From assembly GCA_905193725.1 (NCBI GenBank), contig CAJJPW010000073.1, positions 1 to 9,285 of the forward strand: a stretch of 9,285 bases of DNA, in the 5' to 3' direction. This document shows positions 1 through 6,958 of the stretch, piece after piece (the stretch's first letter is position 1; each line of letters opens with the position of its first letter). The stretch is from an uncultured Eubacteriales bacterium. GTDB lineage: Bacteria > Bacillota > Clostridia > Christensenellales > Christensenellaceae. A program made the translations under genes and the position numbers. Under the pieces are notes generated by a model that saw only the letters and a program-made list of their open reading frames with translations, had not been told where the DNA came from and did not search any database.

Positions 1-228
1 TACCGCATCCTCCAGGCTCTCGTCGATCTCGATGAACCCGCCAGGGAAAGCCCAGTAGCCGCGGCAGGGGTGCCCTCCCCTTTGGATGAGCAAGGGATAC
101 ATTTTTTTCTCCGAGGGCCGGTAGCCAAATAGATACATATCCGTAGTAACTGCAGGATTCTCATAATCCCCCGGTCTATAATTATTTAAAAACTCCTGTT
201 CCTCCTGGGATTTGATCTGATATGCCAT
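1..228 (-). CDS. Nudix hydrolase, N-terminal part (cut by window edge)
   Basis: The reading frame opens with ATG at 228 and runs off the left edge, leaving 76 residues. Its start is supported by AGGAG at 236-240, 7 nt upstream. Residues 59-76 read WAFPGGFIEIDESLEDAV. This is the entry to a Nudix box: G64, five residues, then E70 match the GX5E half, while the REXXEE half lies outside the window. Nudix enzymes use that helix to bind metal and cleave nucleoside diphosphates linked to another group. The substrate cannot be read from this fragment; ADP-ribose or an oxidised nucleotide are possibilities only. The gene lies 76 nt downstream of mnmA on the same strand with no convincing terminator between, so co-transcription is likely. 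The family is secure, but the exact function is unknown. Confidence 0.85.
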   Translation of the reverse strand, partial: MAYQIKSQEEQEFLNNYRPGDYENPAVTTDMYLFGYRPSEKKMYPLLIQRGGHPCRGYWAFPGGFIEIDESLEDAV

Positions 229-267
229 AAAATCACTCCTTTTACACTGTTTCAATGGCTTATTTGC

Positions 268-287
268 GCTGCCAGTGGTGGCTTAGC
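268..287 (-). other. Small hairpin between mnmA and the Nudix gene
   Basis: GCCA (271-274) and TGGC (279-282) pair around a four-base loop. GCT (268-270) and AGC (285-287) extend the stem past a two-base bulge. No T run follows on the minus strand, so this is a weak attenuating or processing structure at most, not a normal intrinsic terminator. It may be chance. Confidence 0.25.
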
Positions 288-304
288 AATCTTCTACAAC
301 TGTT

Positions 305-1450
<1,146 letters not shown>

Positions 1451-1456
1451 CTAGAC

Positions 1457-1493
1457 TTGCAGCCTCGCCATTTTTGTTTTATCATAATACTAT
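1457..1493 (+). promoter_or_regulatory. Probable divergent promoter region for the GNAT gene and mnmA
   Basis: The 119-nt gap between mnmA and the GNAT gene must hold both promoters. On the plus strand TTGCAG (1457-1462) and TATCAT (1480-1485) are 17 nt apart; the -35 match is poor. CATAAT (1483-1488) and TACTAT (1488-1493) are other -10 candidates. On the minus strand the same A/T patch reads TATGAT (1481-1486), which could serve mnmA, but no good -35 stands at normal distance. The promoters may overlap back to back. This is inferred from sequence resemblance only. Confidence 0.35.
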
Positions 1494-1518
1494 GTATTTC
1501 ACTTCAAAGGAGTTGTCC

Positions 1519-1998
1519 ATGGAAAATATCAAACACCCCTTGTGGAAGGAGTATGAAATCTGCTCCGATAATAACCAATTGGATTTCGCCAAAACCGCTA
1601 CACTCATCCGTGAGCACGACTGGTCTTGCAAAGATCGGCCCTTAGAGCTCACCATACGCGCTCTCTCCCACAGCCTCAATTTTGTGATTCTATGCCAAGG
1701 CGAACCAGTTGGCATGGTGCGGGTGGTCACCGATTACGCCACCTTTGCCTACTACACCGACGTCATTGTGGCCAAGGCCCATCGGGGCAAGGGGTTAGGC
1801 AAATGGCTGCTGGAGGCAGTTACCTCACATCCCGTTCTCAAAGTCATTCGACGCAGCCACTTAATCACGCCAGACGCCCACGGTCTATACCAAAAATATG
1901 GCTTTACTAAGCCCGCTCATATGGAGGAGTATATGGAGCGCGTCGTCCCCTACGAGATCTCCTATCGCGATATCTTAGAGGCCGACCCACAATCATAA
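1519..1998 (+). CDS. GNAT family N-acetyltransferase
   Basis: This 159-residue protein belongs to the GCN5-related N-acetyltransferases, which move an acetyl group from acetyl-CoA to an amine on a small molecule or protein. Motif A is clear: strand YYTDVIVAKAH followed by R89-G-K-G-L-G94, the pyrophosphate-binding loop of the R/QxxGxG/A type, then helix KWLLEAV. Motif B appears as DAHGLYQKYGF (119-129). An AAAGGAG ribosome binding site ends 7 nt before ATG 1519, so I prefer this start. The frame is open to an ATG at 1474, but that would add 15 residues, lacks a binding site and would fall inside the probable promoter. The acceptor substrate cannot be deduced. The gene is transcribed divergently from mnmA and converges on the oxidoreductase gene, ending 53 nt from its stop, so it appears monocistronic. 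Confidence 0.9.
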   Translation: MENIKHPLWKEYEICSDNNQLDFAKTATLIREHDWSCKDRPLELTIRALSHSLNFVILCQGEPVGMVRVVTDYATFAYYTDVIVAKAHRGKGLGKWLLEAVTSHPVLKVIRRSHLITPDAHGLYQKYGFTKPAHMEEYMERVVPYEISYRDILEADPQS

Positions 1999-2051
1999 GG
2001 CACCATGTAAGTCTACTTGATCTCAGCGCGGCAGTTGATCCATATATTTTT

Positions 2052-3032
2052 CTACCCTTCAAAGGGATAGCGGACGCCCCAGTTTTCCCGCAGAGCATCC
2101 ATCAGCTTCATCGTTTTTAACGTAGTGCTATGTGGCATTTGAGGGCATTCTCGTTTTCCCTCCCGAATGGCCTTCACTGCCGCCTGTACTTCGTATTCAT
2201 ATCCGCTGATCTGCTCTGGCCGCTCATATCTGGCAATTTGCCGTTTTTCGCTGTCAAATACCGAAATGCTGCCAAAGTTGGTGATCTCATCTACCACAAT
2301 ATACCCTTGCTCTCCACAGATCAGACCCTGGTGGTCTGACCAGCCCAGTATGCTGCTGTGCAGCACTGCCATCTGTCCTTGCGGGCTTTGGAGTGTCATG
2401 CTGTTTTCCAGGTCAATCCCTCTTTCAGAGAGCATCCTGCTAGACGATAGGATTTCCAGATCGTCCCCCAGCACCATAGCGGCAAAATTGATAGCGTAGA
2501 TGCCCACATCCAGCAATGCCCCTCCAGCCAGCGCAGGGTCCATCAGCCTTGGCACATTCACCAAATTATAGCCGATATTGGCCACAACCGAATGGATTTT
2601 CCCAATCGCTCCGCTCTCGCACGTCTCATTGAGCGTCTTTGCCATGGGCATATACCTGGGCCACATGGCCTCGGTAATGAGAAGGCCCTTCTGCTCTGCC
2701 AACTGGAAAATCTCCTCCGCCTGCCCTGCATTCACCATGAGCGGTTTTTCGCATAACACGTGTTTTCCCGCCTCTAGGCACATTTTTGCACAATCCAAAT
2801 GGTGGGAATGAGGCGTGCCGATATATACGAGCTCCACCTCTGGATCAGCTAGCAGTTGCTCATAAGAGCCATAGGCCTTTCGAAACCCAAACTCATCGGC
2901 AAACTGCTGGGCTCGTACTGAATCTCGAGCGCCTACAGCATAAGCCTGTATCTCTTTCATGTGAAGAATTGTCTTAGCCATCTTGCGGCCAATCCCGCCC
3001 GCTCCCATAATGGCAAATTTGATCGGCTTCAT
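2052..3032 (-). CDS. Gfo/Idh/MocA family NAD(P)-dependent oxidoreductase
   Basis: The 326-residue product has the two-domain Gfo/Idh/MocA layout. An N-terminal Rossmann fold carries GAGGIG at 10-15. The family EKP motif is at 95-97 within HVLCEKPLMVN and supplies the conserved catalytic or cofactor-side lysine. A C-terminal alpha/beta domain carries GGALLDVGIYAINF (170-183). EAMWPRYMP (121-129) resembles the dihydrodiol dehydrogenase / glucose-fructose oxidoreductase side of the family, which oxidises sugars, polyols or diols. The actual substrate is unknown. I start it at 3032 because AAGGAGG stands 7 nt upstream. The frame could extend 13 residues to 3071, but that segment contains the ribosome binding site itself. 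It looks monocistronic, with its own promoter about 30 nt upstream. No sugar transporter or kinase is beside it to hint at a pathway. Confidence 0.9.
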   Translation of the reverse strand: MKPIKFAIMGAGGIGRKMAKTILHMKEIQAYAVGARDSVRAQQFADEFGFRKAYGSYEQLLADPEVELVYIGTPHSHHLDCAKMCLEAGKHVLCEKPLMVNAGQAEEIFQLAEQKGLLITEAMWPRYMPMAKTLNETCESGAIGKIHSVVANIGYNLVNVPRLMDPALAGGALLDVGIYAINFAAMVLGDDLEILSSSRMLSERGIDLENSMTLQSPQGQMAVLHSSILGWSDHQGLICGEQGYIVVDEITNFGSISVFDSEKRQIARYERPEQISGYEYEVQAAVKAIREGKRECPQMPHSTTLKTMKLMDALRENWGVRYPFEG

Positions 3033-3059
3033 ATTCTCGCCTCCTTGATCTTTGGATTT

Positions 3060-3089
3060 ATTGTAACACATTTTCCATAGGCTCGTCGA
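3060..3089 (-). promoter_or_regulatory. Probable promoter of the Gfo/Idh/MocA gene
   Basis: On the minus strand TCGACG (-35, at 3084-3089) and TACAAT (-10, at 3060-3065) are separated by 18 nt. Each hexamer is close to the vegetative sigma consensus (4 of 6 and 5 of 6). A transcript would start about 20 nt before the start codon, just ahead of the strong ribosome binding site. The prediction rests on consensus matching only. Confidence 0.5.
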
Positions 3090-3130
3090 TTTATTTTCAA
3101 AATCTTAATTATTTTAGCTATCTTTATGCA

Positions 3131-3159
3131 TTGTATTTTTATGCCAATTATAGTATGAT
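3131..3159 (+). promoter_or_regulatory. Probable pyk promoter
   Basis: TTGTAT (3131-3136) and TATGAT (3154-3159) stand exactly 17 nt apart in an A/T-rich patch, a good match to a vegetative sigma promoter. The expected transcription start is near 3166, giving pyk an untranslated leader of about 160 nt. No other plus-strand pair in the gap looks as good. Confidence 0.6.
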
Positions 3160-3201
3160 AAAGTTGGGGAAAATTTGAATAGGTCATCCTACCGGGGAAA
3201 T

Positions 3202-3311
3202 ACATTATTGGTTAACTGCCAATAGAATGTAAATCCGATCCGCCTGCCCCAGCAGAATTTGGAGTTGGGCGCACGGAACTTTGAGATGTTTAATAAAAAT
3301 TTGTATTTTTA
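3202..3311 (+). promoter_or_regulatory. Structured 5' leader of pyk with three hairpins
   Basis: Three inverted repeats follow one another between the predicted promoter and the pyk ribosome binding site. Hairpin 1 (3202-3230) pairs ACATT and ATTGG with CCAAT and AATGT, with a two-base bulge and loop TTAACTG. Hairpin 2 (3239-3277) pairs TCCG, TGC and CCCA with TGGG, GCA and CGGA, with small bulges and a 14-nt loop. Hairpin 3 (3294-3311) is TAAAAAT, loop TTGT, ATTTTTA, ending 3 nt before the GGAGG. None is a G/C stem followed directly by a T run, so a plain terminator is unlikely. I could not match the leader to any riboswitch or T-box consensus I know. A regulatory role is inferred; the pairing is visible in the sequence. 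Confidence 0.4.
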
Positions 3312-3326
3312 ATTGGAGGATACAAT

Positions 3327-5066
3327 ATGCGAAAGACAAAGATCATCTGTACTTTAGGGCCCTCATCCGACACTGAACCTGTGATCCGCGCTTTGGCGGA
3401 AAATGGGATGAACGTAGCTCGATTTAACTTCTCCCACGACGATTATGAAATACACAAAAAGAAATTCGATATTCTGGCAAAGGTCAGCCAGGAGCTGGAT
3501 TTGCCCATTGCCACTCTACTGGACACTAGAGGCCCTGAAATCCGCATAGGCACCTTCAAGGAGGGTAAAGTAGATCTGATGGATGGACAGACCTTTACCC
3601 TGACCACCCGGGAAATTGAGGGGGATTCCTCCTGTGTATCCATCTCCTACAAAGATATCTGCAAAGACGTAAAACAGGGCACCACCATCTTGCTGGATGA
3701 CGGCCTCATACAAATGGAGGTCATCCAAGTTACCAAGGATTCCCTGGTTTGCCAAGTATTTAACGGCGGCACCATCTCCAATCGCAAGGGTGTCAACATC
3801 CCAGGGGTACATCTCAATATGCCCTACTTAAACGAAAAGGACACCAGTGATATCGTCTTTGGTGCAAAGGCTGGGTTTGACTTTATCGCCGCTTCGTTCA
3901 CCAGAACAGCGGACGACATCATGCAAATTCGCCGCATTCTCAACGCACAAAACAGCAAAAACACTAAGATTATCGCTAAAATAGAAAATCTACAGGGAGT
4001 GGAGAATATCGACGATATCCTCCTCGTTGCCGACGGCATTATGATTGCCAGAGGCGACATGGGCGTGGAAATCCCCCTAGAGGAAGTTCCCATCCTGCAA
4101 AAAGAGCTCATCAAGAAGGCCTATAGCTGTGGCCGTTTGGTGATCACTGCCACCCAAATGCTGGATAGCATGATTAAAAATCCCCGGCCTACTCGTGCAG
4201 AGGCCACAGACGTGGCAAATGCCATTTACGATGGCACCAGCGCCATTATGCTCTCTGGTGAAACTGCCTCTGGCAAGTACCCAGTAGAGGCGCTTAAGAC
4301 CATGTCTCAAATTGCGGAGCGCACGGAACAGGATATCGACTACAAAAAGAGATTTTCCAGCATCTCCAGTCCCACCATCCCGGATATTACCAACGCCATC
4401 AGCCATGCCACGGTAACCACTGCCTATGACCTGGATGCGCGGGCCATTGCCACCGTAACTCTCTCTGGGCAGACAGCACGGCTCATCTCTCGATACCGTC
4501 CACAGATGCCCATTTTAGGGTGTACCCCCTGTGAAAAGACTTACCGGCAGCTGTCCATGTCTTGGGGCGTCGTTCCGCTCAAAATCGACATCCAAAAGTG
4601 TGAAGATGATCTCTTCACTCATGCCATTGAGGTTGCGCGAGAGAAAGGATACGTGAAAGATGGAGATATTACCGTGATCACCGCCGGTATCCCAGTTGGG
4701 GTTTCAGGCACAACCAATATGATCAAAGTCCATATGGTGGGCGATATTCTTGTCTCTGGGCGGGGAATCAACAAGCTCTCTGCCATTGGCAAGCTCTGTG
4801 TCGCAGCTAACGCTGATGAGGCCATGCACCGCTTCCATAAGGATGACATTTTGGTGATTCCACAGACCACTAATGATCTCATTCCACTGCTTCGAGATGC
4901 CAAGGGCGTGATCTGTGAGGAAAACGGCGTCAACTCTCATGCGGCCATTGTGGGCCAAGCTTTGGACATTCCCGTGATTGTAGGAGCGAAAAACGCCTCC
5001 AAGATCCTGAAGAATGGCACGCTAGTTTCTGTAGATGCAGACGCCGGCCTGGTATACAGCGCATAA
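3327..5066 (+). CDS. pyk: Pyruvate kinase with C-terminal PEP-utilizer-like extension
   Basis: Pyruvate kinase transfers phosphate from phosphoenolpyruvate to ADP, giving pyruvate and ATP in the last step of glycolysis, in the cytoplasm. The 579-residue length matches the long form of Bacillus relatives rather than the shorter E. coli type. Catalytic parts are intact: R32 with N34 and S36 (RFNFSH), LDTRGPEIR (65-73), K218 and E220 in IIAKIEN, D244 in ARGDMG, T275 in TATQM, and the signature around TRAEATDVANAI. E71 sits where known enzymes carry Glu if they need K+ and Lys if they do not, so this one is predicted to be K+-dependent. The last ~90 residues resemble the phosphohistidine domain of PEP-utilizing enzymes, with NSHAAIVG at 536-543 and H538 retained. 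GGAGG lies 7 nt before the ATG. It has its own promoter and terminator. No phosphofructokinase gene is adjacent. Confidence 0.97.
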   Translation: MRKTKIICTLGPSSDTEPVIRALAENGMNVARFNFSHDDYEIHKKKFDILAKVSQELDLPIATLLDTRGPEIRIGTFKEGKVDLMDGQTFTLTTREIEGDSSCVSISYKDICKDVKQGTTILLDDGLIQMEVIQVTKDSLVCQVFNGGTISNRKGVNIPGVHLNMPYLNEKDTSDIVFGAKAGFDFIAASFTRTADDIMQIRRILNAQNSKNTKIIAKIENLQGVENIDDILLVADGIMIARGDMGVEIPLEEVPILQKELIKKAYSCGRLVITATQMLDSMIKNPRPTRAEATDVANAIYDGTSAIMLSGETASGKYPVEALKTMSQIAERTEQDIDYKKRFSSISSPTIPDITNAISHATVTTAYDLDARAIATVTLSGQTARLISRYRPQMPILGCTPCEKTYRQLSMSWGVVPLKIDIQKCEDDLFTHAIEVAREKGYVKDGDITVITAGIPVGVSGTTNMIKVHMVGDILVSGRGINKLSAIGKLCVAANADEAMHRFHKDDILVIPQTTNDLIPLLRDAKGVICEENGVNSHAAIVGQALDIPVIVGAKNASKILKNGTLVSVDADAGLVYSA

Positions 5067-5105
5067 CGAGCTGTTCCTCTCAATGAAAAATACCTAATCG
5101 ATTTG

Positions 5106-5161
5106 AAATCCAGAATTGTCACAATTCTTTTGTTGTAGAAAAGTAACAGTTCTGGATTTTT
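5106..5161 (+). terminator. Intrinsic terminator of pyk
   Basis: AAATCCAGAATTGT (5106-5119) pairs with ACAGTTCTGGATTT (5146-5159) over 14 positions, one of them a G-U pair, and five T residues end the structure (5157-5161). The 26-nt loop can itself fold: CTTTT (5127-5131) pairs with AAAAG (5139-5143). It begins 40 nt past the pyk stop. A second, mutually exclusive small hairpin, AGAATTG / CAATTCT (5112-5128), lies in the left arm. Confidence 0.75.
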
Positions 5162-5169
5162 GATATACT
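5161..5169 (+). promoter_or_regulatory. Extended -10 promoter candidate overlapping the pyk terminator tail
   Basis: TGATATACT is an extended -10 (TG, one base, then TATACT, 5 of 6 to consensus). No -35 is evident at 17-18 nt, which is tolerated in extended -10 promoters. Transcription would start near 5176. That excludes the upstream ATG at 5174 as a start for the next gene and favours the GTG at 5216. Confidence 0.4.
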
Positions 5170-5215
5170 ATGTATGTCAATACATGGTAATTATCATATA
5201 TTGGGGGTGAATTTT

Positions 5216-5536
5216 GTGGGGTTACTTGAAGGAGCCATATCCGGTTTACTGATGGGGGGCATCGCCGTGCTCATTGCCTGTATGCGCAACAACCGAACAC
5301 TAAAAAAGTGCCTGATCACAGAGGAAAATTTTGCAGGCCCTACTTTTGAGTATAAGGGAAAACGATATGACCGGCAAAAGTACATCTATCTCCGCAGGCG
5401 CTGTCTGAGCTCCCGCACTAAAAGGGATCTGCAAAAATTACTGCAACAGGCACAGAAGGATCATGAAAAGAATTCAGAGTGGGTATTTTATCCCATGGAA
5501 ATCGAGGCCATCACGCAGATGCTGGATGAGGGATGA
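5216..5536 (+). CDS. Small single-pass membrane protein of unknown function
   Basis: I do not recognise this protein. It has 106 residues if started at GTG 5216, which has GGGGG 8 nt upstream. The frame extends to an ATG at 5174, but that has no binding site and probably lies ahead of the transcription start. Residues 2-23 form one hydrophobic, glycine-rich helix (GLLEGAISGLLMGGIAVLIACM) split as GLLEGAISG and LLMGGIAVLIACM, followed at once by basic residues R24, R27, K30 and K31. By the positive-inside rule this gives a short outer N-terminus and a cytoplasmic domain of about 80 residues. That domain is highly charged, with YKGKRYDRQKYIYLRRR near 46-62 and a probable helix DLQKLLQQAQKDHEK (71-85). 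No catalytic motif or cysteine pair stands out. Good translation signals and an intact frame argue for a real gene. It converges on the radical SAM gene, 26 nt from its stop. Confidence 0.7.
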   Translation: MGLLEGAISGLLMGGIAVLIACMRNNRTLKKCLITEENFAGPTFEYKGKRYDRQKYIYLRRRCLSSRTKRDLQKLLQQAQKDHEKNSEWVFYPMEIEAITQMLDEG

Positions 5537-5553
5537 GCCTCCCTTTCCAGCAT
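5519..5553. terminator. Hairpin at convergent gene ends, possible two-way transcription barrier
   Basis: ATGCTGGA (5519-5526) pairs perfectly with TCCAGCAT (5546-5553). Inside, GAGG (5528-5531) pairs with CCTC (5538-5541) around a six-base loop that contains most of the upstream gene's TGA stop. It spans the end of the membrane-protein gene and almost the whole gap to the opposing radical SAM gene. Neither side has a T run, so intrinsic termination would be weak. Protecting both 3' ends is another possibility. Confidence 0.4.
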
Positions 5554-5562
5554 GGATTGGAC

Positions 5563-6810
5563 TTATGGGCACTGGATGACCCCTTGGGCCCAAAGGCATC
5601 CCCCACAGGTGGGGAACTCGTTCCCAAAGCAATCCTGTTCATTTGAGTCCAGATTATGGCATCCCCCACAGGAATAGCAGATGGAGAACTCAAACTGATC
5701 CACTCGCTCCCGAAACGCTCTGTATTCCTGGCTGTCCCAGATGCTTTTCAAACTGTTCTGCCGAATATCCCCCAGAGTATGCTGGCAAATCTTTCTCTCA
5801 ATGCCATGCAGATAGGTGGTATAGTCGTGCAGCAACCCCATACAGGGGGATACTGTGCCATCCGGCCGAATGACGGTGCACCTTTCCCGTATAAAACGGC
5901 AGCTCTTCGTGGGCACAGCAGTGGAATTCCTCATAAACCAAACATTCCTGGTGCTTTTAAATGCGCTATAGAGTGCCTGGATGGTGGTATCATTCCAATC
6001 CATCCTGGGGAGAACCAGCTTGAGCATTCTCCCATAACAGTCCTCAAACAGAGCATTGTCATAGAGCAGATTTTGCTCCATATCCTCTGTATAGGGTAAA
6101 ACATTGCTCACATACACCGCTTTCGCCCCCACTTGTTCTGCCAGCGCCGGCAGCTTTATGAGTTCGTGGATATTGTGTTTACCCGCCACAAAGTTGAGCG
6201 CGATCTCCAGATGAGACTTTTTCTCCCTGATCTTGCGACTGAGAGAAATCAAGTTGCCCATCACTTTATCCTGAGAGGTCCCCACCCGTAAGTCTTGAAA
6301 TACCTTTTTGCTCACAGCATCAAAGGAGACGTAAATCCGATCCATTTGGGCGTCGATCAACTGATCACAGAACTCCTCACTGAGTAGTGTCCCGTTGGTG
6401 ACCATCTCACATAAAAGCCCTTGCTCCTTTACCATGCGAATCATCTGGATGATGTCTTTGTGGTGGGTAGGCTCTCCAAACCCACCGAACATCACGCTGT
6501 TTACATAGGGAAACTCCTTCAAATCATCCATCAGTTTTTGGAACAATTGGAGCTCCATATCCATCAGCGCTGCGTCTTCCCAGCTGTTTCTCAGACAGGT
6601 TTTGCATTTCAAATTGCAGTTGGTAGTTACTTCTACATAAACTTTGGAAAGACTATGGATGTTAGGGTATATCTTTATCCCGTCATCCCCTATTTCATAG
6701 CGCAGATGGGAATTTTTATCTGCACCTAAAAAATGCTCCAGTTCTCTGGGAAGCTGAGCACTTCCCCGTTCCGGGCAATTGATTTTTTGGTCCTTTGGTT
6801 CACTGTACAT
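5563..6810 (-). CDS. Radical SAM/SPASM protein, likely tungsten aldehyde oxidoreductase maturase type
   Basis: This 415-residue protein is a radical SAM enzyme: C65, C69 and C72 form the CX3CX2C motif that holds the 4Fe-4S cluster cleaving S-adenosylmethionine. GGFGEP (109-114) and TNGTLL (139-143 region) are further core motifs. The C-terminal part is a cysteine-rich SPASM-like domain for extra Fe-S clusters, with C304, C311, C323, C378, C381, C384, C394, C402, C405 and C414. The ending DCFGNEFPTCGGCLWAQG resembles, from memory, the maturases paired with tungsten-containing aldehyde ferredoxin oxidoreductases; this subfamily call is less sure than the superfamily. No such oxidoreductase is in the window. 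I start it at ATG 6810, with GGGGGAG 8 nt upstream; a GTG at 6816 is too close to that site. A terminator separates it from purL. A weak promoter (TTGAGG 6873-6878, AATAAA 6849-6854, minus strand) may serve it. Confidence 0.88.
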   Translation of the reverse strand: MYSEPKDQKINCPERGSAQLPRELEHFLGADKNSHLRYEIGDDGIKIYPNIHSLSKVYVEVTTNCNLKCKTCLRNSWEDAALMDMELQLFQKLMDDLKEFPYVNSVMFGGFGEPTHHKDIIQMIRMVKEQGLLCEMVTNGTLLSEEFCDQLIDAQMDRIYVSFDAVSKKVFQDLRVGTSQDKVMGNLISLSRKIREKKSHLEIALNFVAGKHNIHELIKLPALAEQVGAKAVYVSNVLPYTEDMEQNLLYDNALFEDCYGRMLKLVLPRMDWNDTTIQALYSAFKSTRNVWFMRNSTAVPTKSCRFIRERCTVIRPDGTVSPCMGLLHDYTTYLHGIERKICQHTLGDIRQNSLKSIWDSQEYRAFRERVDQFEFSICYSCGGCHNLDSNEQDCFGNEFPTCGGCLWAQGVIQCP

Positions 6811-6896
6811 TGTCACATCTCCCCCTAGATGCCAATCTATATCGTCATTTTATTGGTACCCTGACCTCTCTTCCTCAAACAACCTATTATTTCCTC

Positions 6897-6928
6897 AAAA
6901 AAGGACACAGGTCTTACGGCCCATGTCC
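6897..6928 (-). terminator. Intrinsic terminator of purL
   Basis: Read on the minus strand, GGACATGGG (6928-6920) pairs with CCTGTGTCC (6911-6903) over 9 positions, including two G-U pairs, around an 8-nt loop. Six T residues follow at 6902-6897. It begins about 30 nt past the purL stop and should insulate the radical SAM gene downstream. Confidence 0.85.
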
Positions 6929-6958
6929 CTCACCAGATTTCCATATGTCTTGTCTTTT

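Noticed and set aside
1474..1518. 15-codon N-terminal extension of the GNAT gene
   Set aside because: The AAAGGAG site lies inside this stretch and points to ATG 1519; the upstream ATG lacks a site and falls in the likely promoter.
1999..2051. Possible terminator between the convergent GNAT and Gfo/Idh genes (GATC at 2020-2023 and 2038-2041)
   Set aside because: The outer GATC copies pair only as a four-base palindrome and the inner bases do not pair; it is better read as a short direct repeat TTGATC arising by chance.
3160..3326. Known riboswitch classes (ZTP, THF, c-di-AMP, fluoride) or T-box in the pyk leader
   Set aside because: None of the conserved core strings I know for these classes is present in the expected order; only generic hairpins can be supported.
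4077..4406. Open frame of 109 codons antisense to pyk
   Set aside because: It overlaps the conserved catalytic centre of pyk on the opposite strand and has no translation signal or recognisable motif.
5656..6099. Open frame of 147 codons on the plus strand inside the radical SAM gene
   Set aside because: It is antisense to a gene with intact cysteine motifs and has no ribosome binding site or recognisable domain; it looks like a shadow of the real coding frame.
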